This document shows, piece after piece, positions 44,401-57,748 of a stretch of 64,000 nucleotides of DNA (positions within the stretch are counted from its first letter, which is position 1; every line of letters begins with the position of its first letter). The position numbers and the translations under genes are program-made. The DNA is taken from NCBI GenBank assembly GCA_007115705.1, contig QXEO01000234.1:2337375-2401374 (forward strand). The letters are read 5' to 3'. The stretch comes from Dactylis glomerata. Lineage: Eukaryota; Streptophyta; Magnoliopsida; Poales; Poaceae. The notes under the pieces are model-generated. The model saw only the letters and a list, made by a program, of their open reading frames with translations. It was not told the origin of the DNA and searched no databases.

Positions 44401-47400
44401 CTGTTACACCTAGCTCTGACCGAATTAATAGACACAGTGTGTAGCAACAGAGTGCTTAACCGGATATATAAATCATCACCAATAATCCACTTAATGTATA
44501 GAAAAGATTAAACTGCTTGAAGAAAGCAAGTACCATACCGTTTTCTGACAACAGCTTGATCTGTTTTCTTCTTTTCAAAAGGTTGTTTTTCAAATGCTGG
44601 ACATCCATCTCTCTTCCACCAAACCTTTTCAAAATGCAGACATGGGTGAGAACTGGTGGTGAGAGAATTAGAGTTTCTATATTGAAGTATAAGACTTGTG
44701 TAGTGCAGCGAAATTGCATACCCAGTTTTTCTCCCGCTCAAGAATATGCTCAATGCTTTGTAGGAATTCCTTCCCTTTAGGTGGAATCATCTCCAGAAGA
44801 TTCTTAACACGCTCTTCACAGGATTTGATTTCCTCTTTCTGATTATAACGGGACAACAGATGAGATTATCTAATCCACAGAATTAACACATAACTGAATG
44901 ATGGTTTAAGAAGTCTCTCAAAGAAACCAAAGGATAACTAAGAAAATCACAATTCCTGATTTAATATACTACCATATCCCAGTGGCCTAGTTTAATGCAG
45001 TACTTCATGCTAGCACGCCTTATATGGAAACACCTTGCTTTAAACAAAATGATTATATTTGAACACTTCAAGCAATAAGCATTTACATTTACTTGGAGCC
45101 CAATTGAACATTGCGAAAAGAATATAGGATATCATAGGAGTAGTATCTGCACTGTGGAGTCACGCAAATACCATGTACAACAGACACCCAAAAGGAATGT
45201 CTCAAATGTCACAATATTTTAACAGTTATGCAATGAGACATAAATATACTAAAATTTGACAATTACTGAATAACATTGTTCCAAATGTTCGTAGCTATGG
45301 CATCTGAGTTTACTTATAAGTAATATCTGTACATTGAAAATAAACAGCCAAGTTATTAATTGCTCACCATGCTCTCGGATGGACCATCTTTGTCACTCTT
45401 TCCAGGCGCCTGAGGAACAAAATAGTTTTGTCAGCAGTCCCCTCAAAGATAGTAGCAAGCTATTGCTGATATGAGGGGAAAAGGGAAATGATTTTTGTCT
45501 GTAATAATTGCAAGATTTTGCAAATATGCTCCAGTTCACCCTTCACTACCCAACAAAGAAGTAACATTGCTACAGGCCTTTATTAGTTACAACTTTCCTT
45601 CCAATTATTCCCAAATACATGCCTGCATGCCAGAGTTCTACGGCAAGTTTATGGTTTTTAGGCCACAGGCAACACCAGCAACCATAAGAGACAGTAATGC
45701 TTGTCTATCAACTATGGTTATGGTTACTCTTAACTAGGTATGGTAGAGACTTAGCGAGTGCATAGCACACTCAACAGGTAGTGTCATTCAACATAGTGCG
45801 AAGCTGGCCAGCGTGGAACAAAAGAAGATGAGATGTATGGGAGATAGAAAGCGAAGAAAAAACACCTTATTGTAATAGCACATGTATCCATGTGCAGTCA
45901 CAGAGCATATTCAACCAAAAAATACATATGTATTGGACAGAGAACAGGCTATATGCATATAAATAAAGAAAACTAGGATGCAGTGAGATAAAAGAAAATT
46001 TTAAGATATGTGCAGAGAGAAGTGCTATTTGTGGCCAACAAAGAAGTGACATTGCTATAAGCCTAGTTAAGAGTAACATTGCTATAAGCCTAGTACGAAA
46101 ACATGCCGCTTATAAAGCAAAGGAAAGAGGGAAACCCCTTAATGCTTGGCAACATTGAACAGAATGACCCATAGGCACAAACTGATGTGCATTGCTAACT
46201 AAATTCCAATTTTGTGTACCTTGAGATAGTCAAAAAATATAAGGCACTGGACAAGGATGTGGCGTCGAAAACTCGCATCTTTCAACTGCAGATAAAGAAT
46301 GTTAAGATGGCTATACAACAACAGTGAACAACACCAAACAAAACAGTGTCAGATGCACAAAACAAATTACCTCTAAACCCATCAATTTACTGCTAGTAAG
46401 GTACTTAATATTGAAAGCAGCATCTTCCTCCTGCTCAAGATTATTATGTTTTCCGTCAGCATCGCAGAGAGGTTGAGCTTCAAATGTGCTTAACACGACC
46501 TGAAATAGAGTTATTAGTTAACACCAATCAGAAGTTCAGAACTAACACACTGAACTGGAAAAATGCAAAAGGCTGCATGTCACTCGAAAAATGAAAGAGA
46601 TTGTACCGTTAAATTAGAAGCGAACTTTTGCCATCTTGTTGGGTTTGTAGTAGTCAAAGCTGGGTTCCTGAAATGCTCCTAGAATAGAAACAAAGAACAA
46701 TGTTGAGCATCGATACAACCTGATGTTGAGGAATTAACGAACAGTTGAGAGGTATCATGATGATTTTGAATCCCAGGGATTAATAAGTACAGCATATCAA
46801 CCTGTAGACTCCAAAGGGTCTGGTAGAAGTTGAAATCAACAGAAATTCCTGAGATACAAAGGTGCATTAGGGAATGCTATCATTTACAAGACACTTGCCT
46901 GAAGATAGGAAAAACAGAGCAAAACTGCAAAGTAACACTAAAAATATCAGTAATATATAGTGGTGCTACTTTCATCAGACAATCATTACTCACCATCCGT
47001 GGCATCTTTCTCATACTTAGTTTCATTTGATGTGTTGAAAACTCCCTTAATGTTGAGAGCTGATGAAAAAAATAGAAAAAGAAATGAGCAGAGTACCCAG
47101 AAGGAAGTTATAACCCCTTACCAACAAGGGCAAAATTAGCTAGAATTGGGGAAGATGTAATATGCAAACCTGAACGCTCCGATAATGGAAAGAAATGTGC
47201 TAGAAACATGATAATACGTCCACAGAAGACCACGTCGTTTGACTGAAATTTTATGATATAGAAAATATCAATGCTAGTCAAGAATGCCATAAGCAAAACG
47301 TGTATTGAGCACGGTTTTCAGTTCTGTAGTGATAAAACCACCCACCATAGAAATAAAGCAATCTCAGTAGCATGATAGTCATAACAAATTAGCTTAAAGA

Positions 47401-48824
47401 ATAGGCACAACGATATAGCCAGATCTAACCTTTGAAAGTCTTCGAAGAAGTTGGTTGCAAGTTCTCAGCATAACCAACTTGCCACGCCCGAAGAGCTCTT
47501 GCTAGAAATAACCCAAGAAAATAATCCATTAGCAAAATCATGCACATTCATCATGTGTGCCACTGCCATAGCAGCACCACAGACCATTAAAAAATAGTAA
47601 AATTCACAATTACCTTCCCCAAGACATCCTGTTTGCTCTCGATATACCCAAAGACATCTTTGCAATCTTTGATAGTTGACATGTCCGTCAAGTCTTCTAA
47701 CAGCTGGAATACCATACCACCCTCAACATGCCCTCTTTCACAAAGGTAAAGCATGATATCTAACAGGACAAAACTTTTATGTATCAGAACAAAAATATTT
47801 GCCTATTTGGTATGAGGTAATAAAATATTTGGGCAAGACTGCTGAAGAATTGTGACTGACCCAGAAGACGTGTTATCAGGCAATTACTTTCTCCGCTATC
47901 CAGTGAGTTTCCATACTGCATAATTCCTTTATCCGATTGCACTGCAGATGACTAGAGTATAAATGTAAAACAAATCAGCAACCAATATCAGTTTCAAGGA
48001 GTGCATGATCAGAAAGTAAGAAGTGTATCAGTTCCTCTCATATCCTACTAGGGAAATTTGCAATCAGTTATCAAGCAAAATCTATAAGCATTTAGCAGAC
48101 TGTATAGACTGGACCACAACTGTTCCATTGCTTTATAGGGGGTTCCAACAGTGAGGCAGTGCAAATGTGCACATCAGTTTGCAACAAACATTATTACAGC
48201 CAACAATCTGTGGTCAAGAAGCTTACGACGAGTTCCTGCAGCAACCTTCGGAGCGCGTTCTCCAAGGACTGGTTCTCCTCCAGCACCAGCACCGTTTGCT
48301 TCTGCCAGATCAGATGAGAAGCTAGCTTCAGATACAAGTATGCATCTATAACACAGCATACCTTAATGATTACCAAATGCGGCAAAGCAAAAATAAAGTC
48401 GCTAGTCTGCTACCAACTCATCATCATCATCTACCAAAAGGGAGGCAAGCAAGTGAAATCGGGTATTCTAGTTATACATACCTGAGGCTTAATTGCTTCC
48501 TGGACCGCCTGGAGGGCGAAAGCTTCCGGAGATTCATTCCTGGCCAGCGCGGTCCGGAACACTCCCTGCAGCCAAGCAGATAATCCGAGATCACGGGAGA
48601 GTACAGGAACATTCCGCTCGAACTCGCAGCTAGCGCGCTGGGCCGACCCGGTGTAGGAGGGAGAGATGGAGATGGGTGGGGAGAGGGCTCACGATGATGC
48701 GGTCGCGGTCGGCGTGGCTGGAGACCGCAGCGGACGTGGAGGAGGGAGAGGGGGTGGGCGGGCGGTCCTTGCTGAGGAGGATGCGGAGGCCGGAGTTGGA
48801 CGGCGGCGGCGGCGGCGACGCCAT
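41412..48824 (-). CDS. THO1: THO complex subunit 1 (THO1/HPR1 homologue), 21 exons, 635 residues
   Basis: THO1 is a core subunit of THO/TREX, coupling transcription to mRNA export and small-RNA precursor handling in the nucleus. Coding exons: 48824-48693, 48565-48482, 48301-48227, 47951-47861, 47759-47614, 47501-47430, 47242-47170, 47059-46994, 46848-46802, 46678-46607, 46499-46371, 46285-46220, 45409-45368, 44838-44722, 44624-44539, 43710-43644, 43303-43232, 43110-43060, 42377-42318, 41883-41734, 41621-41412. All have GT/AG borders and sum to 1,908 nt, a multiple of three. Family landmarks: FALQAVQEAIKPQKQT, VVFCGRIIMFLAHFFPLSER, FNIKYLTSSKLMGLELKD, EHILEREKNWVWWKRDGCP, RWRLGNKELAQLWKWAELNP, YCWKGLRFSARQDLEGFSR and CDYGIEGVVPPELLP. 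The C-terminus is acidic and disordered. The N-terminus has a Pro/Ser-rich extension before the conserved start. No lesion was found, so it is probably functional. Length is close to the roughly 600 residues known for plants. Confidence 0.95.
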
Positions 48825-49566
48825 GGTGAGGTAGGGTTCTGCTTCGAGGGACGGGCGAGTCGGAGGGGACTGTGATGCAGTGACTTGCCAAAACGGTGCG
48901 CCCTTACCCCTCAGGATCCACCGTCCATCCACTACATCCTACGGCACGCAGCGCTTCACCTGGAGTGCTCATTGGATTATGTGAAATTGCTCCACTGCTA
49001 TTTTTTTTTTTTTACAAATCTGGCCTTTCACGAAACTAACGATACCTCTCTGCCAGTGTTTAAAAAAACCATTACCCGGCCACAAAACTATTTCGAAATC
49101 TAACCCCAATTCAGACTATTAGAATTTAGGCTCCATCTTAGTGGTCAGATTTTGAAATAATTTCACCGAGCAGTTAAATGAGGCATTAGTTTTGCAAAAG
49201 GCCAAATTTATCAAAAAAATACACTCATTGGATTTGCTTTGTAATAATTGTATGGATACTGTCAACTAAAACAAAATATGTTCTCTACGATTGCAAATGA
49301 TTATGTGTTGCTATTCGCTGTCTCAGTCAACTGACATTTTTTAAAGTTTTAGTCACCCAAAAAAACGTGCATGGTTGCACTTTTCTCCACAACTAATTTC
49401 AGTTACACTTTTTTAAACAAGACTTGAGGAAATCTCAATCAACTATAGACAAACCCTTTAATTATATATATGTAAGTAAATGATACTATAACCCATGTGG
49501 TACAGGTTTTTTTGTTGAACATCATCTACTTCTGGACTGTGCATCACTATCTACCAGCTGCATTTA
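48825..49566. other. THO1 promoter region and spacer
   Basis: The THO1 leader and promoter should lie here, but no clear TATA box was found. The rest is AT-rich spacer without a gene. Confidence 0.45.
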
Positions 49567-49705
49567 GGGCCTGTTCAGAACCGGTCCGCGCTGCTCCGCT
49601 CCACCGAGAATACGAAGCTCATTTTTAGCCGCTCCGTTAATTTAGCCTATAGCTCCTGCCGCTCCGACGGAGCAGTTCGGAGCTGGAGAGGATCCGAACG
49701 GGTTC
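49567..49705. mobile_element. Harbinger/Tourist-type MITE, 139 bp, TSD TTA
   Basis: The left end is GGGCCTGTTCAGAACC. The right end on the reverse strand reads GAACCCGTTCGGATCC, an imperfect inverted repeat. TTA is present immediately before (49564-49566) and after (49706-49708), the duplication expected of PIF/Harbinger elements. The interior is GC-rich with repeated CTCCGCTCC-like motifs. Confidence 0.75.
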
Positions 49706-50013
49706 TTAAGCTCCATCCCTTTTATATGTTCTATAACAAAAATAGTTGTACAAATCTAGCTTTTCGAAATAAAATTGGACAGTAAAGCGATGTGCCGAAA
49801 GAAGCTAGCTGTGTAGGTGCCATCCCGAGGTCACAGGAAATAATGGATTAGTCTAGCTTATCTGAACAACCTGGCTTAGTCTTAAAAAGACCGGCTCAAT
49901 CATCCCCAAAGCAGAGTACACAGCATCACAGCTGCGTGCCTACACATCAGTGCTGCGTACAATGCACAGGGTTGAATTTTACGATACAATGAATATGTGA
50001 GCCCCTTTTCTTG

Positions 50014-50473
50014 CATCGTCTTCAGCTTCACACTGTCTTCCGGTCCAGAGACTTCGCCTGGGCTCCGCTTCTGGCCATCCTCCACCTGTGGATTGTCAGA
50101 ATCCATGTGCACCATGCCTTCTTCCTGGTCACCGCGTGGCTGCAGCAATCTTCACGCATAGTTCCATAGCAAAGGCATAAGTTGCGTATTACAGGTTATC
50201 ACCCGTCATCAACTGACACAGAACAGAACAGCTAGCCCAGGTATGCTCCAGAAGATGATCCAAGTACCTGATAATAAAACATGGTAGACGTTGATATAGT
50301 GCTCAGGCTCGCAAGATCCCGAAGATAAAAAATGGTATGTTGATACTACATTTTGTGAAAAAGCATGTGAACTAAAAAAACACAGTAATATGCCCATTTG
50401 TTAGCTCCATAAAAAGACAGAATGAATGCCAAACATAGCAATAATGAGTGTCAGATTTGGTTTTTCTTGAAGA
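50014..50473 (-). pseudogene. Second THO1 copy, 3' fragment (last exon; exon 20 deleted)
   Basis: The sequence matches the THO1 last exon (SDNPQVEDGQKRSPGEVSG, main copy at 41480-41560) and its flanking introns, in the same orientation. At 50268-50270 the homology jumps from main-copy position 41736 to 41911. This removes 174 bp that hold nearly all of exon 20, with CTG present at both deletion ends. The last exon is also frameshifted by small indels. Homology stops near 50473, where the inverted repeat begins, and the same gene resumes at about 61919. Confidence 0.88.
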
Positions 50474-50601
50474 GTACTGTGATTTGTTAAGCTCTAGGTT
50501 GTTAAGCTCTAGGTTGGCAGAATATGTAGTTCTGCACCTATACTAATGCCTAAATCTAGACTGCAAATGTAAGGAGAAATACATAATGAAAACAGATGCA
50601 T

Positions 50602-50817
50602 GTAGATGTTGTGACTGTGTACATCCCGGTAAGACAAAGAAACTTAAGATCTAGTGATATGGAAAGTTGGCAAAATGTATATTCTCTGTTTAAAAAAGGA
50701 AATAACAGAGTAGATGTTGTGACTGTGTACATCCCGGTAAGACAAAGAAACTTAAGATCTAGTGATATGGCAAGTTGGCAAAATGTATATTCTCTGTTCA
50801 AAAAAGGAAATAACAGA
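50602..50817 (+). repeat. 108-bp tandem duplication in the left arm
   Basis: GTAGATGTTGTGACTGTG...AATAACAGA occurs at 50602-50709 and again at 50710-50817 with very few differences. The right arm has only one copy, so the duplication is younger than the arms. Confidence 0.92.
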
Positions 50818-51249
50818 GTAGATAAGTTTGCAAGAAAAAAAATTAAACAACTAGTATACATCCAAGACCCCTAGTTATCGGACCAAAGAGTGCAATACTA
50901 TGCATAGTCTACTACATTACCATTAGGTCCATAACAAAAGAAGACCTTGTTTAAATGTCAATGAACCATAATTATCCATCAGTCCAAAAAACAATAAAAA
51001 CGCCAAGTCCAGTAAACAATACAAACGCCAACAGACCATAGAACTGAACATTTGTTTAATGACAATAACATATAACTTCTTCTTAAAAGTACTAGCATAC
51101 GGCTAATATGAGAACTCAGATAAATATAGTCGTAAATAGAAGAATATGGTATGAATGTCATTCATCTCAAATTGCCACCGCCCCGTAAACTTCATGGTGA
51201 CTTGAATGGGCTCGTCTTTTGCTTTGATGGAAAGCGTTTGTGTTTGTCC

Positions 51250-54200
51250 TTGATTAGTGTAGTGATGTTCTAGGTGGCAACTTGTTCTTTAATTGTATTA
51301 GTGGCCTCGTTAGGATCATCGTTATTTATCTTTTCCGGACGATCGCATTTCCACTTAGGTTTCTCGACAACATTAGGTTTGCCGGTTTCCATGACATCAT
51401 CTAGCTTGGGTATCTCAGCAGGGTTGGGGACTTCTACGACGTCTTCATATGCACCGTTAGCCTTTTTTGGCTTGTTGGCATCGTATTCCTCCATATGTAC
51501 GGCGGTAAGCGATGTGTTAGTTGCGATCATGAAAGATATGAAAGAGATGAAATAAAACGCTAGTTTTATAGCACTTACCGTTATGGGATTCTTGTATGAT
51601 TTGTTCCGAAGCCGGCTGTAATCTGAACACAACACCCTTGAACATACTTTGTAGCTAAAAATATCAATTTGTGCCTAAATTTCATATCAGCGTAAATGTT
51701 AGTGTAGCGTTTAAGGCGTAGTAAATTCATGAGCGCAAATTAAATCTATTGTTTCCCTTATCTGTGTGAAATTCTCGTTCTTCTTGTCCTCGTACCATGC
51801 CAACATGTATTTCAGTGTGTATGCCCCGCAAGAATGCAATGTAAAGGTGAATTTCGGTAATGTTGTGTTGGTGAGTAGTAATTTAGTAAGCAACACGTAC
51901 CCATCCTCCTATTGTGGTATGTTTGTGTAGCATGTGGTTTTCCACTCGGTAATGTTGATCGAGCCAATAGTGACTGTTACGTTAATGCACCATTAGTAGT
52001 GACTACTTCGTTAATGCACCATTGGATGGACTTCACCTGGTGTATGATGAGTAGTACAAAGGGTGTTCTTAGTACTTTGGAAGTTTAGATTCCACATAAT
52101 GCTAAGAGGCATCAAGAACACGCTTCCCAGAATAGCTTCCTTGGCCTTGACATGGTGTGCTTTGCTAGAGTTGAGGACCTGAAACTCCTCAACGAAATTA
52201 AACACCACTAGATGCCAGTGGCAATTATTTACATGCAATGGGGCAAGCACCTGTCATTAAAATAAAGCAGAGTCGGTATGGGCCAGCGGAAGCTAGGTAC
52301 ATATGAAACTAGATGAAATGTTTAATATAGTTTCTAATTGTGAATAAGAAATTCATGATATATACCATTCGGCGTCCTACAAATTTCTTAGCTATACGTT
52401 CAACCCATCGGCTTCTGCGTCCCAAAGTAAACCCCTCACCCCCACATTCGCCTACTAGCTTCCTGAAATCCGTAGTTGCTAAGATTAATGTAGTAGCAGT
52501 CTCAATATTGCTGATTTCTACATATGCATTAATAACTTGCAAAAGATGGATTTATGTTATATGCCACAAGTTCTCATAGGGATTGCAGCATATGTCCTCA
52601 CCTGATCGTAGAAAAAATTCCCAGTTGACATGTAGCTGTTAGGACATAGTCTCTAGTCTGAGCTACATCAGCAGGGTTGTGACTCATCTGGATGAAAACT
52701 GTCACCTCACGTTCTTTGTATGTCAGCCTATAATTGTTGTCGAACATAGGCTTCCGCGGAGGGGTTAGTTTGTCCAATAGACTATTTTGCACAACAAGTT
52801 TTGCGCTTGCTGTTGTAGTCGTAGCACCACCAAATATTGTCGTCGACGCTTGGCACCTAGGAATTGGTGGTAAGTTTTTATTGCGTCGGTTGACTTGTTT
52901 ATACAAGGAAAAGATTATCATTGTTCAAACATTTGTTCATGTTCTCAATACATTGGGTCATATATATCAGCTGGACATATGCATCCTTTGACGTTGATTG
53001 CGGGTTGGTCCAAAGTAGAGATCTCATCTCATGTACCACAAAATCCATATAATGAATATGTAGCAAGATATATGTAAAATTGATGTTACGGTATCAGATA
53101 CCTAGAGTTCTCTTTAGACGTTTCTAAGGTTATCCTCCATCTTTGACGGCCTAGGTTGAGCGCCAATTGCCCTCTTAATATCTATAATGTCCTCGTTTAT
53201 GGATGTTAATTTGCCATCAAATTTATGCTCTACTTCAATTTGAAATCTCCCCATCTTCTTCTCATGTTCTGCAATTCGCTCATCGATGGTTTGTAGTTAC
53301 TTATCCATATGTGAAAGAAATAGCTACCTATTTAGCTAAATGAGTAAGGTCCATGCGATCCTTTTATGATATTGAAAAGGATATGTCTTCGAATAACTTA
53401 CTTCTTGGCGACTAATAGTCTGCAACTAAAAATGTAACCTTGTGGTTGTTCTCGGCAGCTAGGTTCTTCATCTTTATGTCTATCTTTGTTGGTACCATTA
53501 TCGTTCGTAATGTTGGTTAAGAGCACATATGTTCATGTATCTTGCAAAATTTAGAATGCATTACGCTTAAGAAATAAAATTAGCTTTAAAAAATCAAGCT
53601 AGAAAGGTGTCACTTCACTATCTAGATTGCCAGAATCATAAACTGTGGTTCTTAGTATTGCCTTGCCTTCATCTCATCGTGCAATCAGCGGAGGCGGTCT
53701 ATCATAATACGAAATTCCAACACGAACGTGCTCCAAATACCAAACCTATAGCATACATTAGTTCATCAGTGATAGAGAAATATGTTGTCATATGAATAAT
53801 TCTACAATGTTAAAGTAGTGTTGTAGCACTTACTTGCAATAAAGATAGATTTCCTTGAAGAGCTTGTTCACTTGTTTGATTAAATTTTTGGACGCAGCTA
53901 AACAAAATTCAATGTGTATCTTCCACAATTATAATTAGGAATGTCTGCCAACGTTCTCAACAAGGGTTAAATACTTCTCGTGAACGTAATTACTTGTAGT
54001 GGATGCTAGAATAGTGGGAATATTGTACAAAACGAATAACCCGATGAAATGATCATCAAGAGTTGTGGAGGCTTTAATCTGCTCCTCAAGATGAGGAACC
54101 ATAAGTTTACCGTTACGTCCATAAGTTCTAAAAAAGTTTGTGTCTACTTGTTTTTTAATACGGAGAAGTATATCGTTCCCTGCATCGGAAATCCCACTAT

Positions 54201-54300
54201 TTGGTTAACGTCCATTGAGTTATAGTAATGTCGGCACCACCAATAGGAATAGACTGTTTGTCACTACTGTAGCGCTTGACTAGCCTGACCAATCATTCGT
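51250..54300 (-). pseudogene. Left-arm Ulp1-type (C48) protease relic
   Basis: Minus-strand pieces in order: FGGATTTTASAKLVVQNSLL and REVTVFIQMSHNPADVAQ (52900-52600), a QVINAYVEISNIETATT block (52540-52310), NNCHWHLVVFNFVEEFQVLN with the catalytic His (about 52220-52160), HSCGAYTLKYMLAWYEDK with the catalytic Cys (about 51840-51780), and the acidic tail VEVPNPAEIPKLDDVMETG (about 51450-51385). Exons are separated by intron-like gaps. Such proteins are frequent in Triticeae transposons. The N-terminal part toward the loop is highly degraded. A full-length product is unlikely. Confidence 0.65.
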
Positions 54301-54699
54301 CAGAGAAACACTAGCTGCATATGTGTGAGCCCTCCCATAGCCGTATTTATGAGATGGCAGCTAGGTGGTCTGTTGATAAACTTTGTATGGTTTTCGCGAA
54401 CCTTGTTGGCGAGCATGCTATTTTCATTTCTCCATATTTCGCAACAAGTCTAAAAGAAATATGTGTAAGTCGAGAATTTGAACAAACTGGCAATAATGTA
54501 CCCTGCACATAATTTTTCTTTCCGTCCCAGAAATTAATTACAAAATATAGAGAAATGAAAATAGTGTGCTCGCCAACAAGGTTCCGAACACCATACAAAG
54601 TTTATGAACGGACCACCTAGCTACCATCTCATCAAAAACAGGTCTGGGAGGGCCCATACATATGCAGCTAGTTTTTCTTTGACAAATGATATGAGTCAG

Positions 54700-57600
54700 G
54701 CTAGCAAGCGCTACAACACTGACAAGCGTATTTCTATTGGCGGTGCCGACATTCCTATAGCTCCAACGGACGTTAACCAAATAATGGGCCCTCTGATACA
54801 TGGGAACAATATACTTCTCCGTATGAAAAAACGAGTAGACAAAAACATTTTAAAAACTTAGACATAACAGTAAATTTACGATTCCTCATCTTGAAAAGCA
54901 GATTAAAGCCTCCACAACTTCTGATTATTTGTTTTGTACGCTATTGCCACTATTCTAGCACCCACCGCAAATAATTACGTTCACGAGAAATATTTAACTC
55001 TTATTGAGAATGTGGCAGACATTCCCAATTTTAATTGGGGAAGATACACATTGAATCACTTGTTTAGCTCCATCCAGAAATTTAATCAAACAGGTGAACA
55101 AGCTCTTTAGGGAAATCCATCTTTATTGTAAGTAAGTGCTACAACACTACCTTAACATTCTACAATTATTCATACGACAACATATTTCTCTATCATTGAT
55201 GAACTAATATATGCTATCGGTTTGGTATTTGGAGTAAGTCCGTCTAGATTTCATATTCTGATATACCGTCTTCACTGATTGCACGATACGATAAAGGCAA
55301 GGCAATATTAAGAACCATAATTTATGATTCTAGCAGTCTCGATAGTGGAGTGGTACCTTGACTTGATTTTTAAAGCTAATTTAATTTTTTAGCGTAATGC
55401 ATTCTAAATTTTCCAAGGTTAGCATAAAAACATGTGTGCTTTGAATATACCGACCAACATTACAAACAATAATGCTACCAACAAATTAGATAGACGTGAA
55501 GATGAAGAACCTAGCTATCGAGCACAACAACAACAAGGCCACACTTTTAGTAGTCAAACTATTAGTAGCCAAGAAGTTAGTCTTTTGAAGAAATATCCTT
55601 TTCAATACCATAGAAAGATTGCATAGACCTTACTCATTTAGCTAAACATGTTGCTGTTTTTTTCACAGATGGGTAAGATACTATAAATCGTTGACGAGCA
55701 AATTACAGAACATGAGAAGAAGATGGGAGACACCTAATGGAAATAGAGCATCAATTTGATGGCAAATTAATATCCATAAATAAGGACATAATAGATATTA
55801 AAAGGGCAATTGACACTCAACCTAGGTTATCAAAGATGGAGGATGACCTTAGAGACGTTAAAAGAGAACTCCAAGTATCTGATAATAACATCAATTTTAC
55901 ATATATGTTAATACCTATTCATTGATAATAACATCAATTTTACATATATGTTGATACCTATTCATTATATGCATTTTGTGTTACAGGAGATGAGTTCCCT
56001 ACTTTGGACCAACCAGCAATCAACGTCAAAGGATGCATATGTCTAGGTGATAATTATGACCCAATGCATTAAAAACATGAACAAATTTCTGAACAATTTT
56101 TCCTTATAGGAATTAGTCAATCGACGCGATAAAATTTACCACCAACTCCTAGGTGTCATGCGTCAACGACAATATTTGGTGGTGCTACAACTACAATAGC
56201 AAGCGCAAAACAGCCTGCTGGACAAACTAACCCCTCCGCAGAAGCCTATATTCGATAATGATTCTAGAATGAGACGACAGTTTTTATCCGGCTGAGTCAC
56301 GACCCTGCTGATGTAGCTCAGATTGGAGATTACGTCCTAACGGCTACACACGTGAAGCCAAATGTCAACCAAGGATTCTTTTACGATCAGGTGAGGATGT
56401 ATGTCGTAATCTCTATGGCAACTTATGGCATATAACATTGCAGGTTATTAATGTATATATAAAAATCAGTAATATTGCAACTGCTACTACATCAGTTTTA
56501 GCAACCATGGATTCCAGGAAGCTGGTAGGCGAATGTGGCGGTGGGGTTTTTACTTTGGGACGCGGAAGCGGATGGGTTGAACGTATAGCTACAATATTTG
56601 TAGGAGGCCGAATAGTATATTTCATGAATTTCTTATTCGCAATTAGAAACTAGATGAAACATTTCATCTAGTTTCATATCTACCTAGCTTTTACTAACCC
56701 ATACCAAGTATGCTTTATTTTTCTAAAAGGTGTTTGTCCCCGTTGCATGTAAAAAATTGCAATTGGCATCTAGTGGTGTTTAATTTTGACAAGTAGGAGA
56801 TTCAGATCCTCAATTCTAGCCAAGCATATCGTGACAGGGCCAAGGAAGCTATCCTGGTAAGCATGTTCTTGATGCCTCTTAGCATCATGTAGAACCTAAG
56901 CTTCCAAAGTACTAATAAAACACTTTGTACTACTCACCGTACACCAGGTGAAGTCCATTCAATGGTGCATCAACGAAGCAGTTGCTACTGGCTCGGTAAC
57001 AACAGCTAAGCCGATCAACATTACCAAGTGGAAAACCACATGCTACACAAATATACCACAACAAGAGGAAGGGTACGTGTTGCTTCCTAGATTACTACTC
57101 CCCAACATAACATTACTAAAATTCACCTTTACACTGCAGCCATTCTTGCAGGGTGTACACACTGAAATACATGTTGGCATGGGACAGGGACAAGATGACA
57201 AAGAATTTCACACAGATACGGGAAACTCTAGATTTCATTTGCGCTCATGAATTTAGTATGCCTTAAACGCTATGCAAACATTTACACCGATATAAAATTT
57301 AGAGACAAATTGATATTTTTAGCTATAAAGTATGTTAAAGGGTGTTGCGTTCAGATTGCAACCGGCTTCGGAAAGAATCATACATGAATCCTACAATGGT
57401 AAGTGCTACAAAACTAGCGTTTCATTTCATCTATTTCCTATCTTTCACGATTGCAGCTGACGCATCGAGTTGTATAGAAGGAGGATTATGATGCCAGCAA
57501 GCCAAAAAAGCATAATGGTGCAGATGACAGCGTCAAAGAAGTCCCCAACCCTACCGAGATACCCAAGTTAAATGACGTCATGGAAACCGGCAAACCTGAT

Positions 57601-57748
57601 GTTGCCGAGAAACCCAAGAGGAAACACGGACATCCGATAAAGATAAAGAACGACGATCCTAATGAGGCCACTAATACACTCAAAGAACAATTTGCCACCG
57701 AGAATATCGCTACACTAGTCGAGGAGAAACACAAACGCTTTCCATAAA
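54700..57748 (+). pseudogene. Right-arm Ulp1-type (C48) protease relic, inverted copy
   Basis: Plus-strand counterparts: QVINVYIKISNIATATTS (from 56438), NCNWHLVVFNF near 56758-56790 (the catalytic His before Trp is Asn here, followed by an in-frame TAG), HSCRVYTLKYMLAW near 57140 (Cys kept, next Gly changed to Arg), and VKEVPNPTEIPKLNDVMETG near 57535-57595. The decay pattern differs from the left arm, so each arm mutated independently after duplication. Confidence 0.65.

Noticed and set aside
53600..54300. Minus-strand region toward the foldback loop considered as further protease exons
   Set aside because: Fragments are too degraded to assign. Only mirrored similarity between arms is certain.
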